A stretch of 64,000 nt of DNA from Algoriphagus sp. (GCA_029945945.1 JAQSDM010000012.1:62001-126000); one strand, 5' to 3'; shown: positions 8,160-17,869, numbered from the stretch's first letter. The notes: a model not told the origin generated them from the sequence alone. A program made the numbers and translations.

Positions 8160-9360
8160 GTTGTAACCTCCTTGTTTTATTAGCTTTTATAACATAATAG
8201 TCAATCAGTGGAGCGAATACGTTCATAAACAGAACCGCCAACATGATACCTTCCGGATAGGCAGGATTTAGAACACGGATGATTACCGTAAGCACACCAA
8301 TCAATATCCCATAAACCCATTTACCAGTTTCTGTTTGAGCCGCAGAGACCGGATCAGTTGCCATGAATACAATCCCGAATGCCAAGCCACCCATTACCCA
8401 ATGATAATGAGCAGGCAGGGCCATGTACTCATTAACTGCAAGAAGATTCATTACAAATCCCATAAGATACGTTCCGGCAAAACCTGCCACAATGATTTTC
8501 CAGCTTCCAACTCCTGTTGCAATCAGTATAAAAGCTCCTATTAGGACCATCAAGGTAGAAGTTTCTCCAATTGAACCTGGAATCCACCCCATGAACATAT
8601 TGTAGAAGCTGAATAACCCATCACCTAAAACAGAATTATGCTTATTCAAGGCATCAACAGCATTAACCCCCTGGATTCCGGCATCGTAAACTACTGAAAG
8701 TGCCGTCGCTCCTGAGAATCCGTCAACTGGTGCTTTGTCACCCAAATATGTCCAAACCTGATCTCCTGAGATCTGCGCCGGGTAAGCGAAATATAAGAAC
8801 GCTCTGGCAGTCATTGCCACATTCAATACATTCATCCCTGTACCACCAAATACTTCTTTCGCAATCACAACGGCGAAAACAGTAGCCATTGCTACTTGCC
8901 AAAGTGGAGTAGTTGCTGGTACGACCAAAGGAATCAACATTCCTGTAACAAGAAAGCCTTCATTGATTGGGTGCTTTCTGATCACTGCGAAAATTCCTTC
9001 GACCAGACCACCTGCTGCATATGCAACGATAACGATCGGAAGAACCAGGATTAAACCTGTGGTGAATTTATCTCCAAAATTATCCCAAATACCCGCTGTA
9101 GCTCCTGTAGCTAGCATATGCTGGTGTCCGGTATTATAAATACCGAAAAGCAAACATGGGATCATAGCTATAACCACTGTGATCATCATTCGCTTCAGGT
9201 CAATGGCATCTTTTACTTGAGCGCCTTTGATTCCGGTAGTGTGCTTTGGGCTGAAAAGAAATGTCTCTCCCGCCTCAAATGCATAAAACAGACCTTCCAG
9301 CTTCCCTCCTTTTTCAAATAAGGGTCTCTGTTTGTCCAATAAATCTCTTAGAAACTTCAT
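8146..9360 (-). CDS. nqrB: Na+-translocating NADH:quinone reductase subunit B (covalent FMN)
   Basis: NqrB is the large membrane subunit with about ten helices; it binds riboflavin and a covalent FMN and forms much of the Na+ path. The flavinylation motif DGFSGATALS is present near residue 215. Other signatures are FEKGGKLEGLFYAFEAGETFLF at the N terminus (split here as motifs), FGGTGMNVLNVAMTARAFL and FMATDPVSA. The open frame extends upstream to about 9444, but the ATG at 9360 gives the canonical MKFLRDLLDK start and sits 5 bases after the nqrA stop. Length is 404 residues. Confidence 0.95.
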   Translation of the reverse strand: MKFLRDLLDKQRPLFEKGGKLEGLFYAFEAGETFLFSPKHTTGIKGAQVKDAIDLKRMMITVVIAMIPCLLFGIYNTGHQHMLATGATAGIWDNFGDKFTTGLILVLPIVIVAYAAGGLVEGIFAVIRKHPINEGFLVTGMLIPLVVPATTPLWQVAMATVFAVVIAKEVFGGTGMNVLNVAMTARAFLYFAYPAQISGDQVWTYLGDKAPVDGFSGATALSVVYDAGIQGVNAVDALNKHNSVLGDGLFSFYNMFMGWIPGSIGETSTLMVLIGAFILIATGVGSWKIIVAGFAGTYLMGFVMNLLAVNEYMALPAHYHWVMGGLAFGIVFMATDPVSAAQTETGKWVYGILIGVLTVIIRVLNPAYPEGIMLAVLFMNVFAPLIDYYVIKANKTRRLQRATV

Positions 9361-9365
9361 ATGGA

Positions 9366-10718
9366 TTAACTGTATTGGATTAATTCTATTCCTTTTCTTA
9401 CCAACTCCTGAACAGGATGTTTGGACACGTCCACGAATTCGCAAAGTGCCAAATCCTCTTCAACTACCTCATAGATTCCTAGTTCTTCCATCTCATCGAA
9501 ATCTTCAGCCATGATGGCTTTCAATAAATAAACCGGAAGAATATCCATCGGGGTTACTGCCTCGAATACACCTGTTTGAACGAAAGCTCTTTCTTCGCCA
9601 CGACAGTTTGTATCCAAAACAAACTCCTTATTTGGAGTCAGGAATGAAAACAAACCAAGTGCTCTGTGAAAACTCAATTTGGTTGTTGGTTTTGCCCATC
9701 CTAAAAACTCAAAATAATCGCCTTCCGGGATTACTGTGATTTGATTGTGGTAAAAACCAAGGGTACCTTCTAATGCGATTTTTTCGCCTGTTAAAACATT
9801 CCCCGAAATCACTCTTACATGTCCTGAATTCAGATTGCCTTTTACGAAAGTAGAAACATTAGCTCCCACAAAAGTCTTTACGTAAGCTGCCTTGGACACT
9901 TCAGAACCTGTAACTGCAATAATTTTGGATGCATCATAGATACCTTCCAAAATGAATTTTCCAATCTGAACAACACCTGTTGGATTTACTGTCCAAACAA
10001 TTTCGCCTTTATTGATAGGATCGAGATGATGAATCTGAACTCCCACATTTCCGGCAGGGTGAGGACCTGAGAATTGATTAATCTGAGCATTTTTTACACC
10101 TGCAAAAACTGTGGGAGCTGGCTTAGAACCGTCAATATTAAGATGAACCTTTCCGCTTGTCAACTTTGCCAGCGCATCTATTCCTGCCTGGAAAGCTTTT
10201 TCTTCACCCTTAAGAGTGAATCCGTAATCAGGAGCAAGAGGGTGCGTATCAAAAGCAGAAACGAAAATAGCCTTTGGTGTGTCTGCAGGATTAGCTACGA
10301 TCCCAAAAGGTCTCTGAATGATATTTGGCCAAGTCCCGCTTGATGCCAGTTTTGCTGCCAAAGCTGCTCTGTCCAGAGAAGCTAAGTCTGTTTTGCCGGA
10401 AGTCAGGTGAGTGATCGTTTTATCAGCCAGAATCTTGATTTCGAGAAGCTTTCTTTTATCGCCTCTTTTGATTTCAACGATCTCTCCGGAAACCGGAGCT
10501 GCGTAGATAACCTGATCCATGGATTTGTCGATCAGGATTGGAGTACCAGCCTTTACGGTATCTCCCTCATTGACAAGTACTTTGGGACGCTGGAGGCCCA
10601 CAAAGTCTGTCGGCTTAATTGCGAAGGTTTGGGCCGGGGCGAAATTTACCAACTCGAGTTTGGCTTTTCCTACCAGTTTGATGTCGAAACCTTTCTTAAG
10701 CTTCAGTATTTTAGACAT
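9366..10718 (-). CDS. nqrA: Na+-translocating NADH:quinone reductase subunit A
   Basis: NqrA is the peripheral subunit that takes part in quinone binding. The 450-residue product starts with the family pattern MSKILKLKKGFDIKLVGKA, followed by the barrel-sandwich region LVNEGDTVKAGTPIL and the C-terminal CEFVDVSKHPVQELV. The frame is open upstream to a TTG at 10757, but the ATG at 10718 fits the family N terminus and lies 36 bases after a perfect -7 box. It is the first gene of nqrABCDE. The complex oxidises NADH and pumps Na+, which suggests a marine or saline habitat, though Na+-NQR also occurs in freshwater and gut Bacteroidota. Confidence 0.95.
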   Translation of the reverse strand: MSKILKLKKGFDIKLVGKAKLELVNFAPAQTFAIKPTDFVGLQRPKVLVNEGDTVKAGTPILIDKSMDQVIYAAPVSGEIVEIKRGDKRKLLEIKILADKTITHLTSGKTDLASLDRAALAAKLASSGTWPNIIQRPFGIVANPADTPKAIFVSAFDTHPLAPDYGFTLKGEEKAFQAGIDALAKLTSGKVHLNIDGSKPAPTVFAGVKNAQINQFSGPHPAGNVGVQIHHLDPINKGEIVWTVNPTGVVQIGKFILEGIYDASKIIAVTGSEVSKAAYVKTFVGANVSTFVKGNLNSGHVRVISGNVLTGEKIALEGTLGFYHNQITVIPEGDYFEFLGWAKPTTKLSFHRALGLFSFLTPNKEFVLDTNCRGEERAFVQTGVFEAVTPMDILPVYLLKAIMAEDFDEMEELGIYEVVEEDLALCEFVDVSKHPVQELVRKGIELIQYS

Positions 10719-10754
10719 ATCTGTTTTTGAACTATGGGCTTTTGAAAAACGCCC

Positions 10755-10762
10755 CAAATCTA
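10755..10762 (-). promoter_or_regulatory. -7 promoter box of the nqr operon
   Basis: TAGATTTG on the minus strand is an exact TAnnTTTG match, 36 bases before the nqrA ATG. No good TTG box is seen at the usual spacing. Confidence 0.5.
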
Positions 10763-10855
10763 ATAAATAACCTTTTTAATTAGAGAGTAATCGGACTTTA
10801 AAGTTTCAACTTTTAGGAGAAAGGTTCCCCCTTCTTTCTATTGGTTCTTTTAAAC

Positions 10856-11752
10856 TCAGGCCGGTAAGAACTTTTCTTCCATTGACTCTACATATGACTT
10901 CACCTGCTCCATCAGCCACATCGGTGTCGATGTAGCTCCGCAGATTCCAACCTTGTCTCCGAAATGAAACCACTCAGGGTCCAACTCTGTTTCGTTTTCC
11001 ACGAAATAACTCCTTGGATTTTGACTCAGGCAGACTTGATAGAGCGCTTTCCCATTGGAGCTTTTCTTTCCTGATACGAATAGAATGACGTCATTATCTT
11101 CTGCAAATTTCTTAAGCTGGGGCTCGCGATTCGATACTTGCCGACAGATAGAATCATTGGCATTGTAATCCAGCTCAGTCAATTCTCCCTTGGCTTTTTT
11201 GATTCTCTCTTCGATTTTCTGCGAAATCTCATAGAACCCTTTGGTGCTTTTGGTAGTCTGACTGAATAACGTCACCGGCCTGTTGAAATCAATCTTATCC
11301 AGATCAGAATCTCCCATGACTACAATTGCTTTTTCCAGTGTCTGTCCAGTCAATCCAATAACTTCAGCATGACCTTTTTTACCATAAATTACGATTTGAC
11401 CCTGCTCTTTCTCCATTTTGTCAAATGCAGTTTTCACTCTGTGTTGCAGCTTTAGCACCACAGGACAGGAAGCATCAATCAATTCAATATTATTTTGAAT
11501 AGCAGTTCGATACGTTTCAGGTGGCTCACCGTGAGCTCTGATCAATACTTTGCAATTCGTCAACTCCTGCAATTGATCCCGATCGATTACTACAAGTCCT
11601 TTTTCACTAAGCCGCTTCACCTCCATATCGTTGTGCACAATATCACCCAGGCAATACAGCTTGTCGCTTTGTTCCATTTCGTCTTCTGCCATTTTGATGG
11701 CAAACTCGACTCCAAAGCAATAGCCCGAATTTTTATCAATGGTTACCTGCAT
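10856..11752 (-). CDS. ispH: 4-hydroxy-3-methylbut-2-enyl diphosphate reductase
   Basis: IspH is the last enzyme of the MEP pathway and yields IPP and DMAPP with a 4Fe-4S cluster. The three cluster cysteines are visible in SGYCFGVEFA near residue 12, DASCPVVLKL and NDSICRQVSNR. The C-terminal GATSTPMWL corresponds to the substrate-binding SGASTP-like loop. The open frame starts at a TTG at 11770, but the ATG at 11752 (MQVTIDKNSGY) is preferred and gives 298 residues. It overlaps the end of cmk by 17 bases, so the two are co-transcribed. A polyprenyl synthetase elsewhere in the window would use its products. Confidence 0.95.
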   Translation of the reverse strand: MQVTIDKNSGYCFGVEFAIKMAEDEMEQSDKLYCLGDIVHNDMEVKRLSEKGLVVIDRDQLQELTNCKVLIRAHGEPPETYRTAIQNNIELIDASCPVVLKLQHRVKTAFDKMEKEQGQIVIYGKKGHAEVIGLTGQTLEKAIVVMGDSDLDKIDFNRPVTLFSQTTKSTKGFYEISQKIEERIKKAKGELTELDYNANDSICRQVSNREPQLKKFAEDNDVILFVSGKKSSNGKALYQVCLSQNPRSYFVENETELDPEWFHFGDKVGICGATSTPMWLMEQVKSYVESMEEKFLPA

Positions 11753-12440
11753 AGCTTTGTTCTTTTTCAATGATTTGCCTGGCTTGATACACGATCTGTG
11801 CCACCTGACCTTCGAAAGTCAAATCGCTCGTATCAATTTCAATCGCCTCAGGCATTTTAAGTAAAGGACTTTCTTTTCTGGAAGAATCAATTCGATCCCG
11901 CTCCGCAAGATTATTTCTGATTTCATCCAAATCTACCAACTCTCCTTTTTCCAGTAATTCTTGTTGTCTTCTGACAGATCGGGTATCCAAATTGGCACTC
12001 ATGAAAACCTTTAGCTCCGCTCCCGGAAAAACAACTGAGCCGATATCTCTTCCATCCATCACCACGCCTTTCTTTTTACCCAGCTTTTGTTGTTGGGCAA
12101 CAAGTTCGTGTCGGACAGTTTTCAAAGTTGCGATTTCACTCACTCGCTCTGAAACCATCATACTCCGAATCTCATCTTCCACATTCAACCCGTTCAGGAA
12201 AGTTTCTTGCCTGCCGGTATCAGGATTGGGATGAAAGGAAATTTCCAGTGTTTTCAGAGCCTTTTCCACATCATGAGGATTGGAAGGAGAAAGGAAATTA
12301 TTCAAAAAATGAAGGGTGGCGGCTCGGTACATTGCCCCTGAATCGATGTAGGTATAGCCTAATTCTTTGGCCACAGCTTTCGCTGTCGAACTTTTACCGC
12401 AACCAGAATATCCATCAATAGCAATGACGATTTTACCCAT
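11736..12440 (-). CDS. cmk: cytidylate kinase
   Basis: CMP kinase phosphorylates CMP and dCMP. The P-loop GYSGCGKSSTAKAVAK is at residues 10-25, followed by YIDSGAMYRA, which binds the nucleotide, and MDGRDIGSVVFP, RDRIDSSRKESPL and IDTSDLT, all typical of bacterial Cmk. Length is 234 residues. It heads a two-gene unit with ispH and has a good promoter 38 bases upstream. It is divergent from the adenine deaminase gene. Confidence 0.95.
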   Translation of the reverse strand: MGKIVIAIDGYSGCGKSSTAKAVAKELGYTYIDSGAMYRAATLHFLNNFLSPSNPHDVEKALKTLEISFHPNPDTGRQETFLNGLNVEDEIRSMMVSERVSEIATLKTVRHELVAQQQKLGKKKGVVMDGRDIGSVVFPGAELKVFMSANLDTRSVRRQQELLEKGELVDLDEIRNNLAERDRIDSSRKESPLLKMPEAIEIDTSDLTFEGQVAQIVYQARQIIEKEQSYAGNH

Positions 12441-12478
12441 CCAAAAAACCTGTGTTGGTTCGCTTTTTAATTCAGGCG

Positions 12479-12506
12479 CAAATATAGTAGTTTTAATTCA
12501 AACCAA
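12479..12506 (-). promoter_or_regulatory. promoter of cmk-ispH
   Basis: On the minus strand TTG (12506-12504), a 17-base spacer and TATATTTG (12486-12479) match the Bacteroidota -33/-7 pattern. The -7 box lies 38 bases before the cmk ATG. Confidence 0.55.
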
Positions 12507-12571
12507 GCCGGAAACCAAGGAGTCATTCTGAGAATAACGAACTCCTATTTCCTTTTCCATCCCTGATTTTC

Positions 12572-14194
12572 ATGAAGATTCAAGGTCAATTTATTGACAT
12601 TCCCAACCGCCAGATTTACCCTGTTTCAGTCCTGGTCGAAAAAGGTAAAATAGCCCAAATCGAGAAAATTGAGCCTAATCCAGAACTTCCATTCCTGATG
12701 CCTGGATTCATCGATGCACATGTGCATGTGGAATCTTCCATGCTTGTCCCTTCGGAATTTGCCCGATTGGCGGTCGTCCACGGAACTGTCGCCACCGTCT
12801 CCGATCCGCATGAAATCGCCAATGTCTGCGGAATGGCCGGGGTGGAATATATGATCGAAAACGGGAAGCAAGTTCCCTTCAAATTTTATTTCGGAGCACC
12901 TTCCTGCGTACCTGCAACTCCCTTTGAAACTGCAGGCGGAGAAATCAATGCTGAGGACATCGAGAATCTGATGAGTCGGCCCGAGATTCATTACCTGGCG
13001 GAAATGATGAACTGGCCCGGAACAGTCAATCGGGATCCAGTCGTGATGGAAAAAATCCGGATCTCTCAGAAATACGGGAAACCGATCGACGGTCACGCCC
13101 CTAGACTGAAAGGTGATTTGGCCGCAAAATATATCAGCGCCGGACCAAGTACCGACCACGAATGCTTTACCGCTGAGGAAGCTGAAGACAAACTAAAACT
13201 CGGGATGAAAATCTCGATTCGTGAAGGAAGCGCTGCCAAAAACTTTGAAGCACTGATCGATCTGATCGATGCCTATTCGGAGATGATTATGTTTTGCTCG
13301 GACGACAAGCATCCGGACAATCTGGCAATTAGCCATATCAACGAACTTGTGGCTCGTGCGATAGCTAAAGGAAAAGATATGTTCGACGTACTTCAGGCTG
13401 CCTGTCTGACGCCTATTTCCCATTATTCTTTGAATGTCGGACAAGTTCGCGAAGGCGATCCGGCAGATTTTATTTTGGTCAAAGACCTGACCGATTTCAA
13501 GGTAATTGCTACTTACATCGATGGAGAAAAAGTAGCTGGAAATGGAAAAACCCTGATCTCTTCCATCAAAAATGAGATCATCAACAACTTCGAAACCTCC
13601 CTGAAAAGCCCGGAAGATTTTCGATTGAAAGCCTCCGGTGCAAAAGTCAGAGTCATCGAAGCGCTTGATGGACAACTGATCACACCGGAAATCCAAGGTG
13701 AAATTTTAGTTAAAAATGGTTTTGCTGAATCAAATCCGGATGAGGACGTTTTGAAGATTACCGTCGTCAATCGATACCAAAACTCACCACCGGCGGTAGC
13801 TTTTATCAAAAACTTCGGTTTGAAGTCAGGAGCAATTGCCTCTTCTGTCGGGCACGACTCGCATAATATCATCGCCGTGGGGATCGATGATGAATCAATC
13901 TGCAAAGCGGTAAACCTCATAATCAATGCAAAAGGCGGCGTTTCGGCAGTTTCCGAAGGAAAGGAAGAAATCCTTCCACTTCCTGTCGGGGGAATCATGT
14001 CCGATGCTGACGGATATGAAGTCGCCGAGGCTTACACCCGGATCGACCGGATGGCAAAGGAAATGGGATCGAAACTCAACTCACCTTTTATGACGCTCAG
14101 TTTTATGGCTTTATTGGTCATTCCTGACTTGAAGCTGAGCGACAAAGGCTTGTTTAACGGACAGAAGTTTGAGTTTGCTGCCGTGTTTATTTAA
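12572..14194 (+). CDS. ade: adenine deaminase
   Basis: This amidohydrolase converts adenine to hypoxanthine and ammonia in purine salvage. The metal-binding motif [11 protein letters not shown] is near residues 46-56. [38 protein letters not shown] and the C-terminal [13 protein letters not shown] with [11 protein letters not shown] are characteristic of the Ade/AdeC family. Length is 540 residues, as usual. With hpt at 24.5 kb it gives a route from adenine to IMP. Its stop overlaps the convergent prfC stop by 4 bases, leaving no room for a terminator between them. Confidence 0.95.
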   Translation: MKIQGQFIDIPNRQIYPVSVLVEKGKIAQIEKIEPNPELPFLMPGFIDAHVHVESSMLVPSEFARLAVVHGTVATVSDPHEIANVCGMAGVEYMIENGKQVPFKFYFGAPSCVPATPFETAGGEINAEDIENLMSRPEIHYLAEMMNWPGTVNRDPVVMEKIRISQKYGKPIDGHAPRLKGDLAAKYISAGPSTDHECFTAEEAEDKLKLGMKISIREGSAAKNFEALIDLIDAYSEMIMFCSDDKHPDNLAISHINELVARAIAKGKDMFDVLQAACLTPISHYSLNVGQVREGDPADFILVKDLTDFKVIATYIDGEKVAGNGKTLISSIKNEIINNFETSLKSPEDFRLKASGAKVRVIEALDGQLITPEIQGEILVKNGFAESNPDEDVLKITVVNRYQNSPPAVAFIKNFGLKSGAIASSVGHDSHNIIAVGIDDESICKAVNLIINAKGGVSAVSEGKEEILPLPVGGIMSDADGYEVAEAYTRIDRMAKEMGSKLNSPFMTLSFMALLVIPDLKLSDKGLFNGQKFEFAAVFI

Positions 14195-15771
14195 TACTCT
14201 GAAGTAAAGTGGAACTCAATCTCAGGATAGTTGTCTTGGACCATCTGAAGCCAGGATTTGGTCTCAGCCATGAAGACTACCTTCCCATCTTTATCTCGTG
14301 CGATGTAGCGATTCTTTGATCGGATAAATTCGTCAAGTTGCTTTTTGTCTTTGCTCGAAATCCAGCAAGCTTTGTACAGGTTCATCGGAGCAAATTCGGC
14401 TGTGGCGTTGTATTCGTTTTTCAATCGGAATTGGATTACTTCAAACTGAAGTTGGCCTACTGTTCCAACAACTTTTCTGGAACCCATGTCGAAAGTAAAA
14501 AGCTGGGCAACTCCTTCTTCCATCAATTGCTTGAGACCTTTTTCCAGTTGTTTGGTTTTCATCGCGTCCTTGTTGATCACCTCGCGGAAAATCTCAGGCG
14601 AAAAGCTCGGGATCCCGATAAACTGCATGTTTTCACCTTCTGTAAGCGTGTCACCGATCTTTAGATTTCCGGTATCGTACAAGCCTACAATATCTCCGGG
14701 AAAAGCTTCATCGATGATTTCTTTATCCTGTGCCATGAACTGAGTCACGTTGGAAAAGCGCAAAGGCTTTGGTCCACCCACATGGGTATACGGCTTATTT
14801 CGCTCAAACTTTCCTGAGCAAATCCTCAAAAACGCAATTCGGTTTCGGTGATTCGGATCCATGTTTGCGTGGATCTTGAAGATAAATCCTGAGAATTTTG
14901 GTTCATCGGGCATTACTTCCCGCACATCTGTTTTGCGACTTTTCGGAGCAGGAGCGATCTTGATGAAGGTATCAAGCATCTCATTTACACCGAAGTTATT
15001 CACCGCAGAACCAAAAAACACCGGGGCGATTTTTCCATCCAAGTACTCATTCACATCAAAATCCGGATAAACTCCTTCGATCAGATCGACGTCTTCCCTC
15101 AGTTGATTGGCGTTGTTGACTCCGATCAATTTGTCCAGTTCAGGATCTTCCAGGTTTTCAAATTCCTGACGATCGTCCTTTAATTTGCGTTGTGACGGAG
15201 TAAAAAGATTCAGTTTTTGGTCGTAGAGATTATAAACTCCTTTGAAGCCTTTTCCCATTCCAATCGGCCAGGAAAGCGGACGAACCTGGATGCCCAATTT
15301 AGTTTCCACCTCATCCAGCAACTCATACGGATCTCGGCCTTCACGGTCGAGTTTGTTGATAAAGCAGATCACAGGCGTATTTCGCATCCGACACACTTCC
15401 ATCAATTTCTCCGTCTGGATCTCGACGCCTTTTACGCAGTCGATGACCATGATTACCGAATCGACCGCCGTCAAAGTCCGGTAAGTATCCTCTGCGAAAT
15501 CCTGGTGACCGGGGGTATCGAGGAGGTTGATTTTAATGTCTTTGTACTCAAAACCCATCACCGATGTCGCCACAGAGATACCTCTTTGCTTCTCAATCTC
15601 CATCCAGTCAGACTTGGTAGCAGTGTCGATTTTATTGGATTTCACCGCTCCTGCAGTCTGAATCGCTCCTCCAAAAAGCAAAAGCTTCTCGGTCAAAGTG
15701 GTCTTTCCTGCATCCGGGTGGGCAATAATGGCAAAAGTTCTACGCTTCTGGATCTCTTCTTCTAACGTCAT
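14191..15771 (-). CDS. prfC: peptide chain release factor 3
   Basis: RF3 is the GTPase that removes RF1/RF2 from the ribosome after termination. The G motifs are visible: [14 protein letters not shown] (G1, residues 17-30), [15 protein letters not shown] (G3) and [12 protein letters not shown] (G4). [11 protein letters not shown] and [10 protein letters not shown] are RF3 hallmarks. The open frame extends to 15822, but the ATG at 15771 ([13 protein letters not shown]) matches the family and gives 526 residues. It converges on ade with a 4-base overlap of stops. A -7 box and a palindrome lie just upstream. Confidence 0.95.
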   Translation of the reverse strand: MTLEEEIQKRRTFAIIAHPDAGKTTLTEKLLLFGGAIQTAGAVKSNKIDTATKSDWMEIEKQRGISVATSVMGFEYKDIKINLLDTPGHQDFAEDTYRTLTAVDSVIMVIDCVKGVEIQTEKLMEVCRMRNTPVICFINKLDREGRDPYELLDEVETKLGIQVRPLSWPIGMGKGFKGVYNLYDQKLNLFTPSQRKLKDDRQEFENLEDPELDKLIGVNNANQLREDVDLIEGVYPDFDVNEYLDGKIAPVFFGSAVNNFGVNEMLDTFIKIAPAPKSRKTDVREVMPDEPKFSGFIFKIHANMDPNHRNRIAFLRICSGKFERNKPYTHVGGPKPLRFSNVTQFMAQDKEIIDEAFPGDIVGLYDTGNLKIGDTLTEGENMQFIGIPSFSPEIFREVINKDAMKTKQLEKGLKQLMEEGVAQLFTFDMGSRKVVGTVGQLQFEVIQFRLKNEYNATAEFAPMNLYKACWISSKDKKQLDEFIRSKNRYIARDKDGKVVFMAETKSWLQMVQDNYPEIEFHFTSEY

Positions 15772-15792
15772 TGGGCAATAAATTTCAGGGGG

Positions 15793-15800
15793 CAAAGGTA
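15793..15800 (-). promoter_or_regulatory. -7 promoter box of prfC
   Basis: TACCTTTG on the minus strand matches TAnnTTTG exactly, 21 bases before the prfC ATG. The expected -33 area is occupied by a perfect palindrome at 15804-15826. Confidence 0.5.
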
Positions 15801-15803
15801 GGG

Positions 15804-15826
15804 AAAAATGGCGGAAAGCCATTTTT
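15804..15826. repeat. 9-bp palindrome upstream of prfC
   Basis: AAAAATGGC (15804-15812) and GCCATTTTT (15818-15826) are perfect inverted copies around 5 bases. The element is 3 bases upstream of the prfC -7 box. It may be an operator for prfC, or a terminator for the histidine kinase gene ending 160 bases upstream. Confidence 0.5.
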
Positions 15827-15985
15827 GAAATATGATATACGAAATGGGAAATACGAGCTAAAAAGGAAAGTGAAGGCCAGTTCCCGAATTAGGAAGAATT
15901 AAAAAAAGTCCGATTTCAAATTTCTGGCTGGAATCCAACCTATTCCTCGTATTCCGGATCTCATATCTCTGATCTCCTATTTGAT

Positions 15986-17221
15986 TCAATATTCCAAAAT
16001 CCCCTCCGTGATAAACTGCGAGGCGCCTTCGTGGTTGCCGTGAAGTGCGATACGAAAAGTTGTCCCTTTGCCCACCTCTGAGTTTTTGACAAAAATCTTT
16101 CCTCCGTGGTAGCCTTCCACGATTCGCTTCGCCAAAGTCAATCCCAAACCCCAGCCCCTCTGACGGGTAGTGAATCCTGGATTAAACACTCTTTTAAACA
16201 TCTTTTTGTCCATGCCCTTTCCGGTATCCGTGATGTCCACCAACACATATTTATCACTATCCTGCAAGACATTAATAATAATTGTCCCCTTTCCTTTCAT
16301 CGCATCTACCGCGTTTTTACAGATGTTTTCAATTACCCATTCAAAAAGCGGCTTATTCATCATGGCTTCCAAATCTTTGGAATCAGCATTGATCGAAAGA
16401 TCCACTTTGGTAGAAATTCGGGGTCTCAGGTAGTTAATCGTTTCTTCGATCACTTCGTAGAGATTTTCCGGCTTGATGACCGGTTTGCTTCCAATGCTGC
16501 TAAATCGCTCCGTGACCATTCGGAGCTTCACCACATCTTTGTCCATTTCCTGAATGATTTCCTTGTTTTCATCCCAGACGGGAGAATTTCGGAGGTAGTC
16601 GATCCAGGCCATCAGGGAAGCAATTGGCGTCCCTAGCTGATGTGCTGTTTCTTTGGTAAGGCCCGCCCAAACCCGGTTTTGCTCGGCTATTTTGCTTTGA
16701 TTCAATAGCGCATACGCCAATGCTCCAAAAAGTAAAATAACCGCCAGCTGGATGTAGGGGTAATATTTCAGATTGATTAATAATTCAGAATTGCGGTAAA
16801 AAACCTGGATATCCGCTTCCTGGAGCAGGATGGGCTCATACTCAGCTCGCATCTCTTCCAATTCACGATTAAGTGTTTTGACCGAGTCATCAGCATTTGC
16901 ATTTTTCTTAAACCTGATATTCCGGAATTCCAGCGGATTGCCTTCTGCATCCACCATAATAATGGGAATAGAGTAATTCTGCTGGATGATTTCCTGATTG
17001 ATAAAAGTGAGGTTTTCCGCAGTGGTAGCCGCATACTCCAGGGCACTTGACAGCAATTCTATTTGCCTTCTCTCCCGTTCACGGAGTTCTTCGACCAGCC
17101 CGTTCGTATACCAGATTGATCCTCCGCCAATTACAATCGAAACCAAAACAACCAGCCACTTAACCTGCTTTTTGTTATTGTATAAGTCGAGGGATGTGAG
17201 GTCCTGAAATCGGTTTTTCAT
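15986..17221 (-). CDS. membrane sensor histidine kinase (orphan)
   Basis: This is a two-component sensor of 411 residues. The first membrane helix lies near residues 20-42 (VKWLVVLVSIVIGGGSIWY) and a second near 150-168 (YIQLAVILLFGALAYALL), enclosing a periplasmic sensor of about 110 residues with no domain I recognise. The H-box is KETAHQLGTPIASLMAW. The ATPase domain has the N-box NICKNAVDAM, G1 DTGKGMDKKMF and G2 GWGLGLTLAKRIVEGY. The frame opens at a TTG at 17224, but the ATG at 17221 is preferred. No response regulator is adjacent. The ligand is unknown. Confidence 0.9.
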   Translation of the reverse strand: MKNRFQDLTSLDLYNNKKQVKWLVVLVSIVIGGGSIWYTNGLVEELRERERRQIELLSSALEYAATTAENLTFINQEIIQQNYSIPIIMVDAEGNPLEFRNIRFKKNANADDSVKTLNRELEEMRAEYEPILLQEADIQVFYRNSELLINLKYYPYIQLAVILLFGALAYALLNQSKIAEQNRVWAGLTKETAHQLGTPIASLMAWIDYLRNSPVWDENKEIIQEMDKDVVKLRMVTERFSSIGSKPVIKPENLYEVIEETINYLRPRISTKVDLSINADSKDLEAMMNKPLFEWVIENICKNAVDAMKGKGTIIINVLQDSDKYVLVDITDTGKGMDKKMFKRVFNPGFTTRQRGWGLGLTLAKRIVEGYHGGKIFVKNSEVGKGTTFRIALHGNHEGASQFITEGILEY

Positions 17222-17297
17222 CAAACAAACAAGAAATACTAAGGTTACTAACTTCCCAATCTTATAGATAGTATGTCTGAGACATGGAAAATATCTG

Positions 17298-17329
17298 TTG
17301 GGATAGCCCGGGTTTTATAGGTAAATTTA
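17298..17329 (+). promoter_or_regulatory. possible promoter of dps
   Basis: TTG (17298-17300), a 21-base spacer and TAAATTTA (17322-17329, one base off TAnnTTTG) lie 35 bases before the dps ATG. If it is used, the mRNA starts after the longer ATG at 17284, which supports the start at 17365. Confidence 0.4.
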
Positions 17330-17364
17330 AAGTACAACGATTTAGAAAAATAACAACAGAAAAG

Positions 17365-17835
17365 ATGAAAAGGAACTCAATAGGATTAGAAATTGAAGAA
17401 AGCAAAGTTTTGGTAGACAAGCTCAACGAATTACTTGCCAATTATCAGATTTATTATCAAAACCTTAGAAACTTTCATTGGAACGTATCAGGACCAAATT
17501 TCTTCGAGCTTCATGCGAAGTTTGAGGAACTCTACACGGCAGCAAATCTGGGTGTTGACGAAACTGCAGAACGCATCTTGACATTGGGATCTAGACCTTA
17601 TTCTTCCTACCAGGAATATATCGACAATGCTGAGATCAAAGAAGCAATGGAGGTAAATGATCATATTGATATGGTGGAAATCGTCAGAAACGATCTCAAC
17701 ATTCTGCTCAAACTAGAACGAGACACTTTTAATATTGCAAATGAATTGGGTGACGAAGGCACCTCATCCCTGATGAGCGACTACATCACGGCAAAAGAAA
17801 AAGTTGTTTGGATGCTTTCAGCATATCTTAGGTAA
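17365..17835 (+). CDS. dps: Dps/ferritin-like DNA-protection protein
   Basis: Dps-family proteins form 12-subunit cages that oxidise and store iron, often with peroxide, and may bind DNA under stress. The dinuclear ferroxidase residues are visible: FHWNVSGPNF and the following H in ELHAKFEELY, then VDETAERI with Asp and Glu. Length is 156 residues from the ATG at 17365; a longer frame to 17284 adds 27 residues unlike the family. The N terminus has few lysines (MKRNSIGLEIEESK), so DNA binding by a basic tail is doubtful. It is a single gene between a divergent kinase and a convergent ABC operon. Confidence 0.9.
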   Translation: MKRNSIGLEIEESKVLVDKLNELLANYQIYYQNLRNFHWNVSGPNFFELHAKFEELYTAANLGVDETAERILTLGSRPYSSYQEYIDNAEIKEAMEVNDHIDMVEIVRNDLNILLKLERDTFNIANELGDEGTSSLMSDYITAKEKVVWMLSAYLR

Positions 17836-17841
17836 CAAAAA

Positions 17842-17866
17842 AAAATCCGGGCAATACCCGGATTTT
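17842..17866. terminator. bidirectional terminator between dps and the ABC permease gene
   Basis: AAAATCCGGG (17842-17851) pairs perfectly with CCCGGATTTT (17857-17866); A and T runs flank it on both sides. Confidence 0.85.
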
Positions 17867-17869
17867 CTT

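Noticed and set aside
12626..13159. 177-codon minus-strand frame inside the adenine deaminase gene
   Set aside because: It is a shadow of ade, rich in rare residues and without family features.
15217..15765. 182-codon plus-strand frame opposite prfC
   Set aside because: It overlaps conserved prfC codons throughout and resembles no protein.
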